Assembly: GCA_012840135.1 (NCBI GenBank)
Contig: DUMA01000010.1
Coordinates: 1-64,000 of the forward strand
Reading direction: 5' to 3'
Source of the DNA: Thermoanaerobacterales bacterium
GTDB lineage: Bacteria; Bacillota; Thermosediminibacteria; Thermosediminibacterales; Tepidanaerobacteraceae
Length of the DNA stretch: 64,000 nucleotides
In this document: positions 7,694-16,585 of the stretch, in pieces
How the letters are laid out: the number at the start of each line of letters is the position of its first letter
How positions within the stretch are numbered: position 1 is the first letter of the stretch
Position numbers and translations under genes: made by a program
The notes under the pieces: model-generated
What the model saw: the letters and a program-made list of their open reading frames with translations, nothing else
Databases searched by the model: none
Told to the model about the DNA's origin: nothing

Positions 7694-7981
7694 TCATCGG
7701 TATTTATAAATCTTTTCGTCCATAGTTACACCGCCCGGCTTATAATCTATCATTATTATGGAAATAACTCTGCTGGCTCCTTCCTCTATACATACATCCT
7801 GGGCTTTCTTAACAATTTCCATGAGCTCATCCATTTCACCTTCCATGGTGGTTTCAGAAGGCCCCACAATATATTTTACTCCCGACCGCTTGATGAGCTC
7901 AATCACTTTATCCACTACCGGATATAATTTTTCTTCTTCAACTACTGGCAGCACTTTTAAGCTAACATTTACCAAAGCCAT
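7694..7981 (-). CDS. Thiamine-binding-type protein (MTH1187/YqgV/DUF77 family)
   Basis: 95 residues from the ATG at 7981, with AAGAGGTGAG 5 bases upstream. It matches the small ferredoxin-fold family MTH1187/YqgV (ALVNVSLKVLP, GVKYIVGPSETTMEGEMDELM, SRVISIIMIDYKPG), members of which bind thiamine or its pyrimidine moiety. Its ribosome binding site coincides with the last codons of an adjacent degraded gene fragment. No thiamine genes are next to it, so its role remains open. Confidence 0.75.
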   Translation of the reverse strand: MALVNVSLKVLPVVEEEKLYPVVDKVIELIKRSGVKYIVGPSETTMEGEMDELMEIVKKAQDVCIEEGASRVISIIMIDYKPGGVTMDEKIYKYR

Positions 7982-7985
7982 ATTC

Positions 7986-8105
7986 TCACCTCTTGTTAAA
8001 CCTGGAAGCGTTAAATTCCAGCGCCACATTATAATTTTTTGCAGCATCCATAGCGCCCTTGTATACCTCTTTCCAGAAAGGATCTACGTTATTTATGTTT
8101 AACCG
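7986..8105 (-). pseudogene. Remnant of a sugar-binding-type periplasmic protein or regulator
   Basis: About 38 residues in frame (DPFWKEVYKGAMDAAKNYNVALEF) resemble the beginning of a LacI/periplasmic-binding-protein type-1 fold domain. There is no convincing start, signal peptide or remainder of the domain, and a stop follows at 7986. I take it as the leftover of a deleted gene. It ends within the ribosome binding site of the thiamine-binding-type gene. The match is by eye and the segment is short. Confidence 0.45.
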
Positions 8106-8213
8106 TTTCAAGAGCCACCGCCCCTGCTGAAAAAATATTCTGTTTAAGGAAATAACATCCCATATAAATAATTCTCTTAAAAATAACAAAGTCCTTTTTT
8201 TATTAATAAAAAA

Positions 8214-8248
8214 GACCCCCCTGCTTTTCCCATAGGAGCCTTTTTTTT
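8214..8248. terminator. Candidate terminator after the DUF2148 gene
   Basis: A stem of about 7 bp (GGCTCCT with GGGGGTC, including wobble pairs) separated by about 12 bases, with T tracts on both sides (TTTTTT on the minus strand, eight T on the plus strand). It lies 36 bases past the DUF2148 stop. Confidence 0.6.
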
Positions 8249-8283
8249 AAATTATGAAAGCAGCGGTACACCGCTGCTCTACG

Positions 8284-8805
8284 CTATTTCCTGTCAAAAT
8301 ATATATTCTTGCCGGTGGCCGAAAGTGGGATCCCCACTACTAATTCACCCTGTATCAGACCCATTTTACGGGCCGCTACGCCAATGCGGTACATGATGCG
8401 ATTGTCCACATTTAAGATACTGGCGGTCTTTACTGCAGAACCCACAGCTATCCCCAGGTCGATAACCCTCCAGGCGCACATGGGCCCTGCAAACTCGGGA
8501 CCTTCGCTAAAATCCGGAAGTTTCGCACACTCGGGACACCCGCAGGCGCCGCAGTTGAGTCCTGCCTTTTTGGCATCCTTCAGGGCTATGAGCAGGACGG
8601 CATCGGAATTCTCGACATTCCTTCCATCCCTGTCATAATTTTTTTTGCCGGTTTTTTCACCGTAGGCGGCCATTTCCTCCCCCAGCTTCGCCAGGTCATC
8701 CCCCTCGATTATTTTAATTTCTATGAAGTCCTGGCCCGCGGCTTTGGGAGCGGTCCTGGCGGAAAGCGCCATAAGTTCCGCCGCTATTTTTATTGCATCT
8801 TTCAT
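8284..8805 (-). CDS. DUF2148 ferredoxin-like domain protein
   Basis: 173 residues; the ATG is preceded by AAGGAGGT. It has a cysteine cluster CGACGCPEC (about 85-93) and a further cysteine in GPMCAWRV (about 109), the pattern of DUF2148 proteins predicted to bind an iron-sulfur cluster. The N-terminus has the typical ELMALSARTAPKAAGQD segment. Function in the family is not established. It has its own terminator and is 36 bases downstream of mrfB, possibly in the same transcript. Confidence 0.8.
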   Translation of the reverse strand: MKDAIKIAAELMALSARTAPKAAGQDFIEIKIIEGDDLAKLGEEMAAYGEKTGKKNYDRDGRNVENSDAVLLIALKDAKKAGLNCGACGCPECAKLPDFSEGPEFAGPMCAWRVIDLGIAVGSAVKTASILNVDNRIMYRIGVAARKMGLIQGELVVGIPLSATGKNIYFDRK

Positions 8806-8841
8806 TGAAAAAAACCTCCTTTTTTTATAAAAATACTTATC

Positions 8842-10149
8842 TTATTTAACCGTATTAAAAAAATTTAACTGTTTTTGAGGTTTTCCCTGTTTTGAAAGTA
8901 TTCTTGCCAGTCGTTTTTTAAGTTCATATATTTCCTGTTCCTGAGAATACCCCAGAAGTCCTTTCTTTTTATACGCCAGTTCCAGAGCCCTTCGTGTAAC
9001 CTGTTCTGCCTTTGTATAATCTTTAGTTCTATGCTCGTATACTTTTGCCAGCTCCACCAGAGCAAATTCAGCATGTACGTTGTTTTCAGCCATTTTCAGC
9101 CACAGCTCCTGAGCCTCGTTCCACCGTCCCAGGCGCTTGTAAAGCAGTGAGAGGCGAAAATGGGCCTTTTCGCTAACTCCCGGCATCTCAAGGGCTTTTA
9201 AATAGCATTTTATACTTTCCTCAAATATTTCCATGTCTTCATATATTCTTCCAAGACAGTAAAAATCCTGTTCTGAGCAGCTGTCAGAACACAGGGGGTT
9301 TTTCAGAGCACCGGCTATCTTTACGGTCAGAGCAACCAGGGACAAGATGTCCATTCGGTTATGATAAAAAATGGGTTTCAGAGGATAAGGATTTTTATCT
9401 CTTAAGAACCTGAAATATATCGAAGGTATTTCATAACTCGGTATATCCCCTTTTCTCTCCAGCGAAAAAAGATTGCACTCCAGCGATGCCAGGCTAACGC
9501 TGGCCATGCGCTCTTTATACAACCTTCGGGCCGATGTGAGAAGATCCAGATGAAAAGGCTTTTCTACCGGATTTCCCATGCGGTTTATCAAGAACCTTGT
9601 GGAAAGAATGGGAATATCATAAGCTTTACCGTTAAAACTCACAACAGACTCGAATTCTTTTAAAAGTTCTTTCAGACTATGTAAGACCGCCGGTTCCTCA
9701 TTATAGTCTCTCATAAAATACTGAATGAGTTTGAATTTTTTACCCTCGAAATACCCTGCTCCTATTAGAAAGGCATAGGTACCTGAACCTCCTGCAAGGC
9801 CGGTGGTCTCGGTATCAATAAAAACAGATTTTGCAAAATTAAAGTTGTTGTAGTCGCTATCTTTCGCAATAAGCCCGACAATATCCGGTGGTATTTCAAA
9901 AATATCGGCGAGCCTCACTCCTGCATGGTAGAATGTGTCTTCATAAGAATTTACTACCATAAGGTGTTCTCCCAATGGTGTTTTAGCAGCGACTGTATTT
10001 AAAATCCTGCAGATGAGCTCATTTTCTCTAGTTTGTGAAAAACAACCAGATTCAAAGTCTGATTTTTTTTCCCCTTTGTATATATTTACCGTTTCAGTCA
10101 GATTTACGTTCTTGCCCATGTAAGCCCTTATTTTCTCTGAGAGGTTCAC
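8842..10149 (-). CDS. mrfB: MrfB (YprB)-like 3'-5' exonuclease with TPR repeats
   Basis: 435 residues. Residues about 105-275 are an RNase H-like DEDD exonuclease: IDTETTGLAGGSGTYAF (D112, E114), a middle aspartate near SFNGKAYDIP and HNRMDILSL. The C-terminal part (about 290-420) holds TPR-like helices (CLGRIYEDMEIFEESIKCYLKALE). In B. subtilis the MrfA helicase and MrfB nuclease form a UvrA-independent repair route for mitomycin C adducts, and the two genes are adjacent here, 19 bases apart, in the same order. The start is a GTG at 10149 after AAAGGGGTG. Confidence 0.85.
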   Translation of the reverse strand: MNLSEKIRAYMGKNVNLTETVNIYKGEKKSDFESGCFSQTRENELICRILNTVAAKTPLGEHLMVVNSYEDTFYHAGVRLADIFEIPPDIVGLIAKDSDYNNFNFAKSVFIDTETTGLAGGSGTYAFLIGAGYFEGKKFKLIQYFMRDYNEEPAVLHSLKELLKEFESVVSFNGKAYDIPILSTRFLINRMGNPVEKPFHLDLLTSARRLYKERMASVSLASLECNLFSLERKGDIPSYEIPSIYFRFLRDKNPYPLKPIFYHNRMDILSLVALTVKIAGALKNPLCSDSCSEQDFYCLGRIYEDMEIFEESIKCYLKALEMPGVSEKAHFRLSLLYKRLGRWNEAQELWLKMAENNVHAEFALVELAKVYEHRTKDYTKAEQVTRRALELAYKKKGLLGYSQEQEIYELKKRLARILSKQGKPQKQLNFFNTVK

Positions 10150-10168
10150 CGGAAAGCACCCCTTTGAA

Positions 10169-12424
10169 TCAAATGAGGCACTGATTTATTATCTTCAGTG
10201 CAAAGTTTTTGCTGCCTGACCCCACTTCCTCATAGGGACCTACACAGGAGGGGCAGCCATCCTCGCAGCTGCATTCCAGTATCACCTGGCGGGCGGCTTT
10301 TAACAGCATTTCGTCCATACCATATAGTTTCTCAGAAAAACCAACCCCTCCGGGATAATTATCATAAATATATATAGTAGGTTTCATCGTAAAAGGAGAC
10401 CTTATCTGTACCACGCCTCGGATATCCCTGGGGTCGCACATGAGGTAAAGAGGTGCCAGATTTACCATCACGTTGCATAAACCCAGTAATCCGGATTCCA
10501 GTTCTTCCCTGGACAATCCCATGGTATCTTCAGTAATGGAAATCCAGAAGGCCGTTGTATGCATTTCCTCCGGCGGAAGATGTATGGGACCCGAGCCTAC
10601 ATTCTCATGTGTAAAGAATTTTATTTTTTTGAACATGGTGGCAAGGCTAGTGACCATAACCTCTCCCATGTGTTTTTGATAACTTCTTCCGAGCTCTTGC
10701 TTAAATTCTTCCAGGACCTTTATCTCTACCGCTAGATTGGCATCAGTATAATAGTCCACGTCAACCCTTCTTACATAGGCTTTTTTCTCCTCGTAATCCA
10801 GTTTTTCCACCTGATACTGTTGCCCCCCGTGAATGTATATGGCTTCTTCGTGAATCATCATGGGGGCGCTGGCTCGATCTACTTCCCCTATAACCCTGGC
10901 GCCTTCAGTAATGTCCACCACTACGAAATTCTCCGGTGAGGCACTGCGCAAGCTTATATCATCCGCCGGAAAAGATTCGGCCATCCAGTGCCACCGGCCT
11001 CCCACATGCCTCAGAATTCTTTCCCCCTCCAGAAAAGCCAGAATTTCATCGATCCTCTGATTACCAAAAGTCTCTCCATCTTCAAAAGGTAATTCAAAGG
11101 CCGCACATTTTATGTGACTTACAAGTATGTAAAGGTTGTTCGGGTTTATGAGCCCGTTTTCCGGTGATGATTCGAAAAAATAATCGGGATGTTTTATTAT
11201 AAACTGATCCAGGGGACTGCTGGAAGCCACCAGAATCGACACAGAAGACGATGTACGCCGGCCCGCCCTGCCTGCCTGCTGCCATGTGCTCGATATGCTT
11301 CCTGGATACCCGGTTATTATGCTAACATCCAGGTTTCCAATATCGATCCCCAGCTCCAGAGCATTGGTGCTGACAACACCCAGTATATCACCATCCCTCA
11401 GGCCTTTCTCTATTTCTCTTCGCTCCCTGGGCAGATAACCACCCCGGTAGCCTCTGACGCTTTCGGCTCCTCCAGGAATCTTTTTCATTTCCTCCTTTAA
11501 ATATGTAAGAAGCACTTCCACCGCCAGGCGGCTTCTTGTAAAAGTTATGGTCTGAATGCGATTTTTTAAAAATATGAGCGCCAAAGTTTTAGCCTCAAGA
11601 ATGCTGCTCCTCCTTATGCCCAGCTGACGATTCACCACCGGTGGATTGTAAAAAATTAAATTTTTTTTGCCCGAAGGAGCTCCATTCTTATCAATCAAGA
11701 CCATACTTTTTCCCGTCAATTTCTCCGCCAATTCCTTTGGATTGGCTATGGTGGCCGATGAACATATGAAAATAGGATTCGAACCGTAAAACCTGCATAT
11801 ACGTTCAAGGCGCCTCAGCACATTGGCTGTATGGCTGCCGAACACTCCGCGATATGTATGGACTTCGTCGATAACCACAAACTTCAAGTTTGAAAAAAGC
11901 TTCATCCACTTTGTGTGATGCGGCAGTATTCCAGTATGGAGCATATCGGGATTCGTTACCACTATATGGGCGTCTTTTCTTATAGCCACCCTTGCGCTAG
12001 CAGGAGTATCGCCATCATAGGTGTAGGTCTTTATGTCCTCGCTCATGGCATCCACCATACCCATAAGCTCCGATACCTGGTCCTGAGAAAGAGCTTTTGT
12101 GGGAAAAAGGTAAATGGCCCGGGCATTCTTATCTTTCAGAATTTGGTTCAGTACCGGCAGGTTGTAGCATAAAGTCTTGCCCGATGCGGTAGGGGTAACC
12201 ACCACTATGTTTTTTCCTGTTGTTACTTCATCCAGTGCTTGCCTCTGGTGAGTATATAACCTGTAAATGCCCTTTTTGTTCAAAACCGATACCAATTTTT
12301 CATCAAGGTATGAAGGGAAGTTTTCATACTCTCCGCACTTTTGCGGAATGACCTCCCAGCGGGTGACATTTTGCATTATGCGTTCCGATGCTTTTATATA
12401 ATCCAGCACCTGCTCCAGATTCAT
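10169..12424 (-). CDS. mrfA: MrfA (YprA)-like DEAD/DEAH-box helicase with DUF1998 domain
   Basis: 751 residues from the ATG at 12424 (GGAAGGGAG upstream), practically the length of B. subtilis YprA/MrfA. An upstream frame extension lacks a ribosome site. Helicase motifs: TPTASGKT (I), VIDEVHTYRG (II, DEVH), SSATI (III), VSTNALELGIDIGNLD (V) and WQQAGRAGRR (VI). The C-terminal DUF1998/MZB domain carries a four-cysteine metal site in ECSCEDGCPSCVGP. The protein is a 3'-5' DNA helicase that works with MrfB in mitomycin-type adduct repair. A good promoter lies just upstream. Confidence 0.9.
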   Translation of the reverse strand: MNLEQVLDYIKASERIMQNVTRWEVIPQKCGEYENFPSYLDEKLVSVLNKKGIYRLYTHQRQALDEVTTGKNIVVVTPTASGKTLCYNLPVLNQILKDKNARAIYLFPTKALSQDQVSELMGMVDAMSEDIKTYTYDGDTPASARVAIRKDAHIVVTNPDMLHTGILPHHTKWMKLFSNLKFVVIDEVHTYRGVFGSHTANVLRRLERICRFYGSNPIFICSSATIANPKELAEKLTGKSMVLIDKNGAPSGKKNLIFYNPPVVNRQLGIRRSSILEAKTLALIFLKNRIQTITFTRSRLAVEVLLTYLKEEMKKIPGGAESVRGYRGGYLPRERREIEKGLRDGDILGVVSTNALELGIDIGNLDVSIITGYPGSISSTWQQAGRAGRRTSSSVSILVASSSPLDQFIIKHPDYFFESSPENGLINPNNLYILVSHIKCAAFELPFEDGETFGNQRIDEILAFLEGERILRHVGGRWHWMAESFPADDISLRSASPENFVVVDITEGARVIGEVDRASAPMMIHEEAIYIHGGQQYQVEKLDYEEKKAYVRRVDVDYYTDANLAVEIKVLEEFKQELGRSYQKHMGEVMVTSLATMFKKIKFFTHENVGSGPIHLPPEEMHTTAFWISITEDTMGLSREELESGLLGLCNVMVNLAPLYLMCDPRDIRGVVQIRSPFTMKPTIYIYDNYPGGVGFSEKLYGMDEMLLKAARQVILECSCEDGCPSCVGPYEEVGSGSKNFALKIINQCLI

Positions 12425-12462
12425 TAATCTCCCTTCCTTAAGCCAAGAAATGCACCGGTTTG

Positions 12463-12491
12463 ATTTTATCACAACGCTATATTTTCATCAA
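12463..12491 (-). promoter_or_regulatory. Sigma-A promoter of mrfA-mrfB
   Basis: Minus strand TTGATG (12486-12491), 17-base spacer, TAAAAT (12463-12468). The start codon of mrfA is about 38 bases downstream of the -10 box. No LexA-type box was recognised here. Confidence 0.65.
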
Positions 12492-12498
12492 TAATGTT

Positions 12499-12526
12499 AA
12501 TACTCCGGCTTTTTGACCGGAGTATT
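12499..12526. terminator. Hairpin terminator between the FmdB-type gene and mrfA
   Basis: A perfect 10-bp stem (AATACTCCGG / CCGGAGTATT) with an 8-base loop lies 30 bases after the FmdB-type gene. The T tract is short on both strands, so termination may be incomplete. Confidence 0.55.
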
Positions 12527-12555
12527 TTCCCTCACCGAGGGTTTTTGCCGATCCC

Positions 12556-12756
12556 TCACCCGAACTTGCATCCACTGTCGGACGAGGAAGAACTGGAAGT
12601 GCCCGAACTTACGCATTTGCCAAAAACGGAAACCATTCTTTTTGTGTTTTTACCTTTACACCTGGGACACTGAACTTCATCGTCCCTTTGAGTAAAATTC
12701 TTTAACTCTTCAAACTGATTACCGCAATCATTGCAAAAATATTCATATATGGGCAA
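12556..12756 (-). CDS. FmdB-type zinc ribbon protein
   Basis: 66 residues from a TTG at 12756 (GAGGAGGT 9 bases upstream), giving the usual N-terminus (M)PIYEYFCNDCG. A single zinc ribbon is formed by CNDCG (about 8-11) and CPRCKG (about 29-32), followed by a Ser-rich tail with SSSSSSDSGC. These small proteins were first noted near formamidase and formylmethanofuran genes and are presumed regulators, but the function is not known. It is probably a separate transcription unit. Confidence 0.8.
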   Translation of the reverse strand: MPIYEYFCNDCGNQFEELKNFTQRDDEVQCPRCKGKNTKRMVSVFGKCVSSGTSSSSSSDSGCKFG

Positions 12757-12920
12757 TCTGGACAACCTCCTCGAAAAAGTTCTTGATATTAGCATATATT
12801 ATATAATATTTTCGCTAATAATGAAATAGTTTTTTAGCTAAACCCTGTAATATTTTAATTTTTTAATCAAAAAATAATAGTGGTATATGGTCGTAAACAA
12901 AAAAAAGGGAGGTAATCGAT

Positions 12921-13115
12921 ATGGTTAGCAAAATGCAACTTCACACGGTGGGAGAAACGTGCCCTGGATACGTATATAATGAAGGAAGTTTTGGTGTAAA
13001 TTCTATGGAAACAGAGGAAAAATTAGTCAGTTGCGAGACATGCATTCATTGGGAAAAAGGAAAATGCAATATTGGCCTTTTCGATAAGGTCCTCACTGAT
13101 CTGGACCAAACGTAA
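12921..13115 (+). CDS. Small cysteine-containing protein, 64 residues, unknown
   Basis: The ATG follows GGGAGGT at ideal spacing. The C-terminal part has CETCIHWEKGKCNI, a possible three-cysteine metal or Fe-S site, followed by FDKVLTDLDQT. A further cysteine is near residue 14. No transmembrane segment. It is followed after about 100 bases by another small plus-strand gene and may share its transcript. I believe similar short proteins occur in other Clostridia, but no function is known to me. Confidence 0.65.
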   Translation: MVSKMQLHTVGETCPGYVYNEGSFGVNSMETEEKLVSCETCIHWEKGKCNIGLFDKVLTDLDQT

Positions 13116-13214
13116 ACAATCTAAGCTAATTTTAGTATTTGTGGGAAAACAAAGTCTTAGTTGAACAAATTGTCGAAAACTTACCTTGATTTAAAGTCAT
13201 GAGGAGGATACTAT

Positions 13215-13403
13215 ATGGCCCTTAAGAAAAAACTTTTTGATCAAAAGAGAACTTTTGCTCGAGAGGAAATAGGTTCAAACATTTATAAGCCTGCCGGTAG
13301 ACCCCACCCTCGGGAAGTAAGGTCACAAATAGCACAGCTGGAGAGCAACCAGCCGGGCACACGAAAGGATGTAAAAATAAAAATGGAGAAAAAAATGAAT
13401 TAA
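13215..13403 (+). CDS. Small basic protein, 62 residues, unknown
   Basis: The ATG follows a strong GAGGAGG. The product is rich in Lys and Arg (about 18 residues), lacks cysteine and hydrophobic stretches, and looks largely disordered (RPHPREVRSQIAQLESNQPGT). Its stop overlaps the end of the convergent phosphatase gene by 4 bases. The clear ribosome binding site is the main evidence. Confidence 0.5.
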   Translation: MALKKKLFDQKRTFAREEIGSNIYKPAGRPHPREVRSQIAQLESNQPGTRKDVKIKMEKKMN

Positions 13404-14569
13404 AAATATTTAACATCAATGTTCTTCCCCATTTTTTTCAGCATATCTATTATATCTCTCACTATATTCAGCTTTATAGAAAGATCCTTTGGAAAATCCG
13501 GATTTTGATGGGCAGGATTTACGGCTCTTCCCAGCAAAAAAGTCAGGTCAGTGGCGTCTAAAAGGATTTTTGCCAGTCTCGAGGCGCCATCTTTTTTATT
13601 TAACTTCATCAAATTGGAAGTCTGAGCCCGCGGCAGAGCGTGTTCCTGTAAGATTTGTCTTGTACGTGCTAGTGTTAGCACTCCTTCGGTTACCAGGTCT
13701 ATGCCTTTTATACTGGCGATAGGGGGAACATCGGGATCTACAAATTCAGCAGAGGTAACAAGCTCTTCATGTAAAATTTCAGAAACTATCCTGGCGGCAG
13801 ACCCTCCGCAAACTACTTTTAATCCGGGTTTACTCATAAGCAATTCCACTACTTTACCGTCATCGGCTGGGTTTTGCGGCGGTCCGGTAAATACAGTCAC
13901 CCGACGGGGACTTATGACCTTTAGTGCGGCAACGGTAGCATCATCTCCCGCTCTGTCCAGATAAAAATTGGAAGTAACAGTTATAAGAAGTCTCACAAGA
14001 TCCCTGGGCGTCGTTTCTATCTTTGACACCTTTTCAATATAACTTGCTATATTTTCCCACTGCCATCCCAGATTCAAAAGTCCTCCTACTCCAGCATGTA
14101 CAACTCCGTCACTCACCGCTATCAACATATCATTTTCTTCCACTTTCATGCGGGTTTCTATCAGCTCTTTACCAGCAATTTCCCTTCTTACTCCTTCTAT
14201 CTTTTTTACTTCACCATTCCTCAAGAGAAAAACCCGGGGGTTGTCGTATTCCACAACATAACAATTGCACTTATCATCCACCATGATGATTGTAAATGTA
14301 GAATAGGCTATCTTTCGTGTCTTGCAAACCGGCAGCGTTGAAACTATGGTCCTGACGGTATCTTCAATAGAAGCACCGTTTTTAATCATAGTGGCGGCTA
14401 TTTTTGTGGTAAGTGTCGAAAGTATATTAGCTTTGACACCACTTCCAAGACCGTCAGCCAGCACTAAAATAGTCTTTTCCGGACTGTAAACTATCTCGAC
14501 GCTGTCGCCGCAGAGTTCTTCACCGAATTTATTTATGCTCTCCCAGTATATATCAGACCTCATGTTCAT
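13400..14569 (-). CDS. SpoIIE/PP2C-family serine phosphatase of the H2-sensor operon
   Basis: About 389 residues from the ATG at 14569, which lies inside the end of the hydrogenase gene (17-base overlap) behind GGGTGAAAG. PP2C/SpoIIE signature residues are visible: VLADGLGSGVKANILSTL near the N-terminus, AVSDGVVHAG (about 155-165) and RAGDDATVAALKV (about 213-225), which supply the metal-binding aspartates. The last third (about 230-389) is an unassigned regulatory region with VVCGGSAARIVSEIL. It probably dephosphorylates a phosphoserine protein in response to the sensor hydrogenase encoded upstream. The target is unknown. Confidence 0.85.
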   Translation of the reverse strand: MNMRSDIYWESINKFGEELCGDSVEIVYSPEKTILVLADGLGSGVKANILSTLTTKIAATMIKNGASIEDTVRTIVSTLPVCKTRKIAYSTFTIIMVDDKCNCYVVEYDNPRVFLLRNGEVKKIEGVRREIAGKELIETRMKVEENDMLIAVSDGVVHAGVGGLLNLGWQWENIASYIEKVSKIETTPRDLVRLLITVTSNFYLDRAGDDATVAALKVISPRRVTVFTGPPQNPADDGKVVELLMSKPGLKVVCGGSAARIVSEILHEELVTSAEFVDPDVPPIASIKGIDLVTEGVLTLARTRQILQEHALPRAQTSNLMKLNKKDGASRLAKILLDATDLTFLLGRAVNPAHQNPDFPKDLSIKLNIVRDIIDMLKKMGKNIDVKYF

Positions 14570-16295
14570 CGCTTTCACCCGGTATCTCATCGATTAAAAG
14601 CTGCTTTACCTTGTTTAACATAACTTTTGTTTCAGCGGTGGTTTCACCAAGCAAGCTAGCAATTTCCTGTGCTACTCTCATCTGATTTTCTATGACCTGC
14701 TGAGTGGTTTCTAAAGTCTTTTGCCTTACTTCCATATTTTTCTGCTGGGCTTTTTCCTGTGCCGTTATGTCAGATATTATTCCAATTATTAGATTGTGGT
14801 CCTTAAGATAATAAATATTCTGTAATGTAATCAGTCCATAGTTTTTTAAAATCACCTTTTTATTGATTACATTTTTCCTGGTCTGGCTTACCAGTCTAAA
14901 ATCGTCATCATTGAACAAACAGCTGAGAGGTTTGTGGGTAAAACTGCCTTTTGGTACTTGAAACATATATTCGGCAGCAGGGTTCATCTCCTGGATCTTC
15001 ATAGCTTCATCCACGGCTATTATTGCGTTGGGAGTAGATTCAATTATGAGGTTCGAAAGGGATTCTGCCCTGCTTCTCATATAAGGTATGCACATATGGA
15101 TTTCAGCCATACCGTTGTATACAGCCGCAGCCTTTTCCCGACACGAATTATAGCCGCATGCTCCGCAATTCAATTCATGTTCGGGAGAATATTTTCCTAT
15201 TTTTGCCAGTATGTCTTTTATTTCATCCTCCGAAGGATATTCTATTTTGACTTTCATATCCGAGAAATGCTTGGATAAGTCAAGGTCAAGACAACCTTCG
15301 GGGATTAAGTCGTCATCACCCATGGATTTAACAACCCTGCTCCGTGCGAAATCCTTTATGCATTCCAACCTTTCGAAAACGCCGCGTTCGGTACTCCCTA
15401 CAGCAGGGCCGTTGCTGCAGCTTCCGCGACAAGCATTCATTTCAACCCAGGTATTTTTCAGCCTGCCTTTTTTTAATTCCTCAAGAAACTCCATACAGCT
15501 TTCCAGCCCATCAATGCTTATAAAACGCCGCCACTGGTCTTTTAAAAGAGGTTCTATGGTTTTAAAGGTGCCGCCAGGGACAGGATAAAAATTTGCATCA
15601 TCTGAAAAAACACTTTCTTCAATACAATCCTCCATTAAAGGATCTATGCCCTGCTCCGAACACCACGCTTTTATCTCTTCGAAGGTTAAAACGGCATCCA
15701 CATCATGCCTGCCGTCGTCGTGAATCTCCAGCTTTTTGGCAAGGCAGGGCCCTATAAAAACTACTTTTGAATGCCCTTTTATCTTTTTTAAATATCTCCC
15801 GTGGGCCAGCATTGGAGAAACCACCTGCAGCATGCTACTTATCAATTCAGGATAATATTTTTGGATAAGATAATTTATGGCAGGACAAGCTGTGGTAATA
15901 ATGTTGGATTTTTCTTTATCGTTATAACAGCGCGCATAATCCCGAGCAATGAGTCTTGCACCTACGGCTGTTTGATATACTGCAGAAAACCCCAGTTTTT
16001 TTAATGCACTTACCACCTGGCCGTAATTCTTAAAATAAAAAGCTCCTGCAAAAGAAGGAGCAAGGCTGACCGCCACATCTTTATCTTCCGAAAGAAGTGT
16101 TTTAACTTTTTCCACATCACTCTTTACTGTCTTGGCATTCTGGGGGCATACCGTAAGACATGTACCGCATGTAATACATCTTTGTTCGACAATCTCGGCC
16201 TGATTGTTCTTCATGCGTATGGCCTTAACGGGGCATGCTCTGATACATTTATAGCAATTCTTGCAGTTAGCCCTTGCAAAATTTATGACTTCCAT
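14553..16295 (-). CDS. Sensory [FeFe]-hydrogenase (HydS-like) with ferredoxin, H-cluster, Fe-S and PAS domains
   Basis: 580 residues. Two 4Fe-4S ferredoxin motifs come first (CKNCYKCIRACP, 11-21; CITCGTCLTVCP, 40-50). The H-cluster domain retains all four ligating cysteines: C137 in TTACPAI, C184 in GPCLAKKLE, C289 and C293 in EMNACRGSC. The first motif has a single cysteine (TACP) where catalytic enzymes have TSCCP, so the usual proton-relay cysteine is missing. Then come a 4Fe-4S domain (CGACGYNSC), a PAS domain (about 405-510) and a C-terminal coiled coil. This is the layout of group C sensory hydrogenases, which signal H2 or redox state rather than produce H2. It lies directly between the 2Fe-2S and phosphatase genes. 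Confidence 0.88.
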   Translation of the reverse strand: MEVINFARANCKNCYKCIRACPVKAIRMKNNQAEIVEQRCITCGTCLTVCPQNAKTVKSDVEKVKTLLSEDKDVAVSLAPSFAGAFYFKNYGQVVSALKKLGFSAVYQTAVGARLIARDYARCYNDKEKSNIITTACPAINYLIQKYYPELISSMLQVVSPMLAHGRYLKKIKGHSKVVFIGPCLAKKLEIHDDGRHDVDAVLTFEEIKAWCSEQGIDPLMEDCIEESVFSDDANFYPVPGGTFKTIEPLLKDQWRRFISIDGLESCMEFLEELKKGRLKNTWVEMNACRGSCSNGPAVGSTERGVFERLECIKDFARSRVVKSMGDDDLIPEGCLDLDLSKHFSDMKVKIEYPSEDEIKDILAKIGKYSPEHELNCGACGYNSCREKAAAVYNGMAEIHMCIPYMRSRAESLSNLIIESTPNAIIAVDEAMKIQEMNPAAEYMFQVPKGSFTHKPLSCLFNDDDFRLVSQTRKNVINKKVILKNYGLITLQNIYYLKDHNLIIGIISDITAQEKAQQKNMEVRQKTLETTQQVIENQMRVAQEIASLLGETTAETKVMLNKVKQLLIDEIPGESDEHEV

Positions 16296-16541
16296 TTAGT
16301 TGCCCTCCAGTATGCTTTGCCTGAAAAACTCTTCTACCCTGTCTTTATCTACAGAATAAGGACCTTTTTCATCAACCTTTACCGAAACCGGCTTAGTGCA
16401 GTTGCCAAAGCAGAACTCCGCTTTAAGTTCGACCTCATTTTCCATGTGGTTTTGCTTTATCAGTTTCTCCAATGTTCTTATTATATCGTAAGAACCCTTG
16501 AGATGACAGGAACTGCCCACGCAAACACTGATGGTCTTCAT
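16296..16541 (-). CDS. Thioredoxin-like [2Fe-2S] ferredoxin domain protein
   Basis: 81 residues from the ATG at 16541 with GGGGAT upstream. It has the NuoE/HydC-type 2Fe-2S pattern: CVGSSCHLKGS near the N-terminus (two cysteines) and AEFCFGNCTKPVSV (two cysteines) about 30 residues later. It is the first gene of the sensor operon; its stop and the hydrogenase start are immediately adjacent, so it is likely the electron-transfer partner of the sensory hydrogenase. Confidence 0.85.
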   Translation of the reverse strand: MKTISVCVGSSCHLKGSYDIIRTLEKLIKQNHMENEVELKAEFCFGNCTKPVSVKVDEKGPYSVDKDRVEEFFRQSILEGN

Positions 16542-16585
16542 AATATCCCCTTTTTTATAATTATGTTTTACATTTTTCATTATAA

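Noticed and set aside
12921..13403. The two small plus-strand genes as a toxin-antitoxin pair.
   Set aside because: They are separated by about 100 bases, neither resembles a known toxin or antitoxin fold, and one has a metal-site-like cysteine pattern.
13400..14569. Phosphatase as SpoIIE, the sporulation regulator.
   Set aside because: It lacks the multi-spanning membrane part of SpoIIE and overlaps the sensory hydrogenase gene, so it belongs to the H2-sensor operon.
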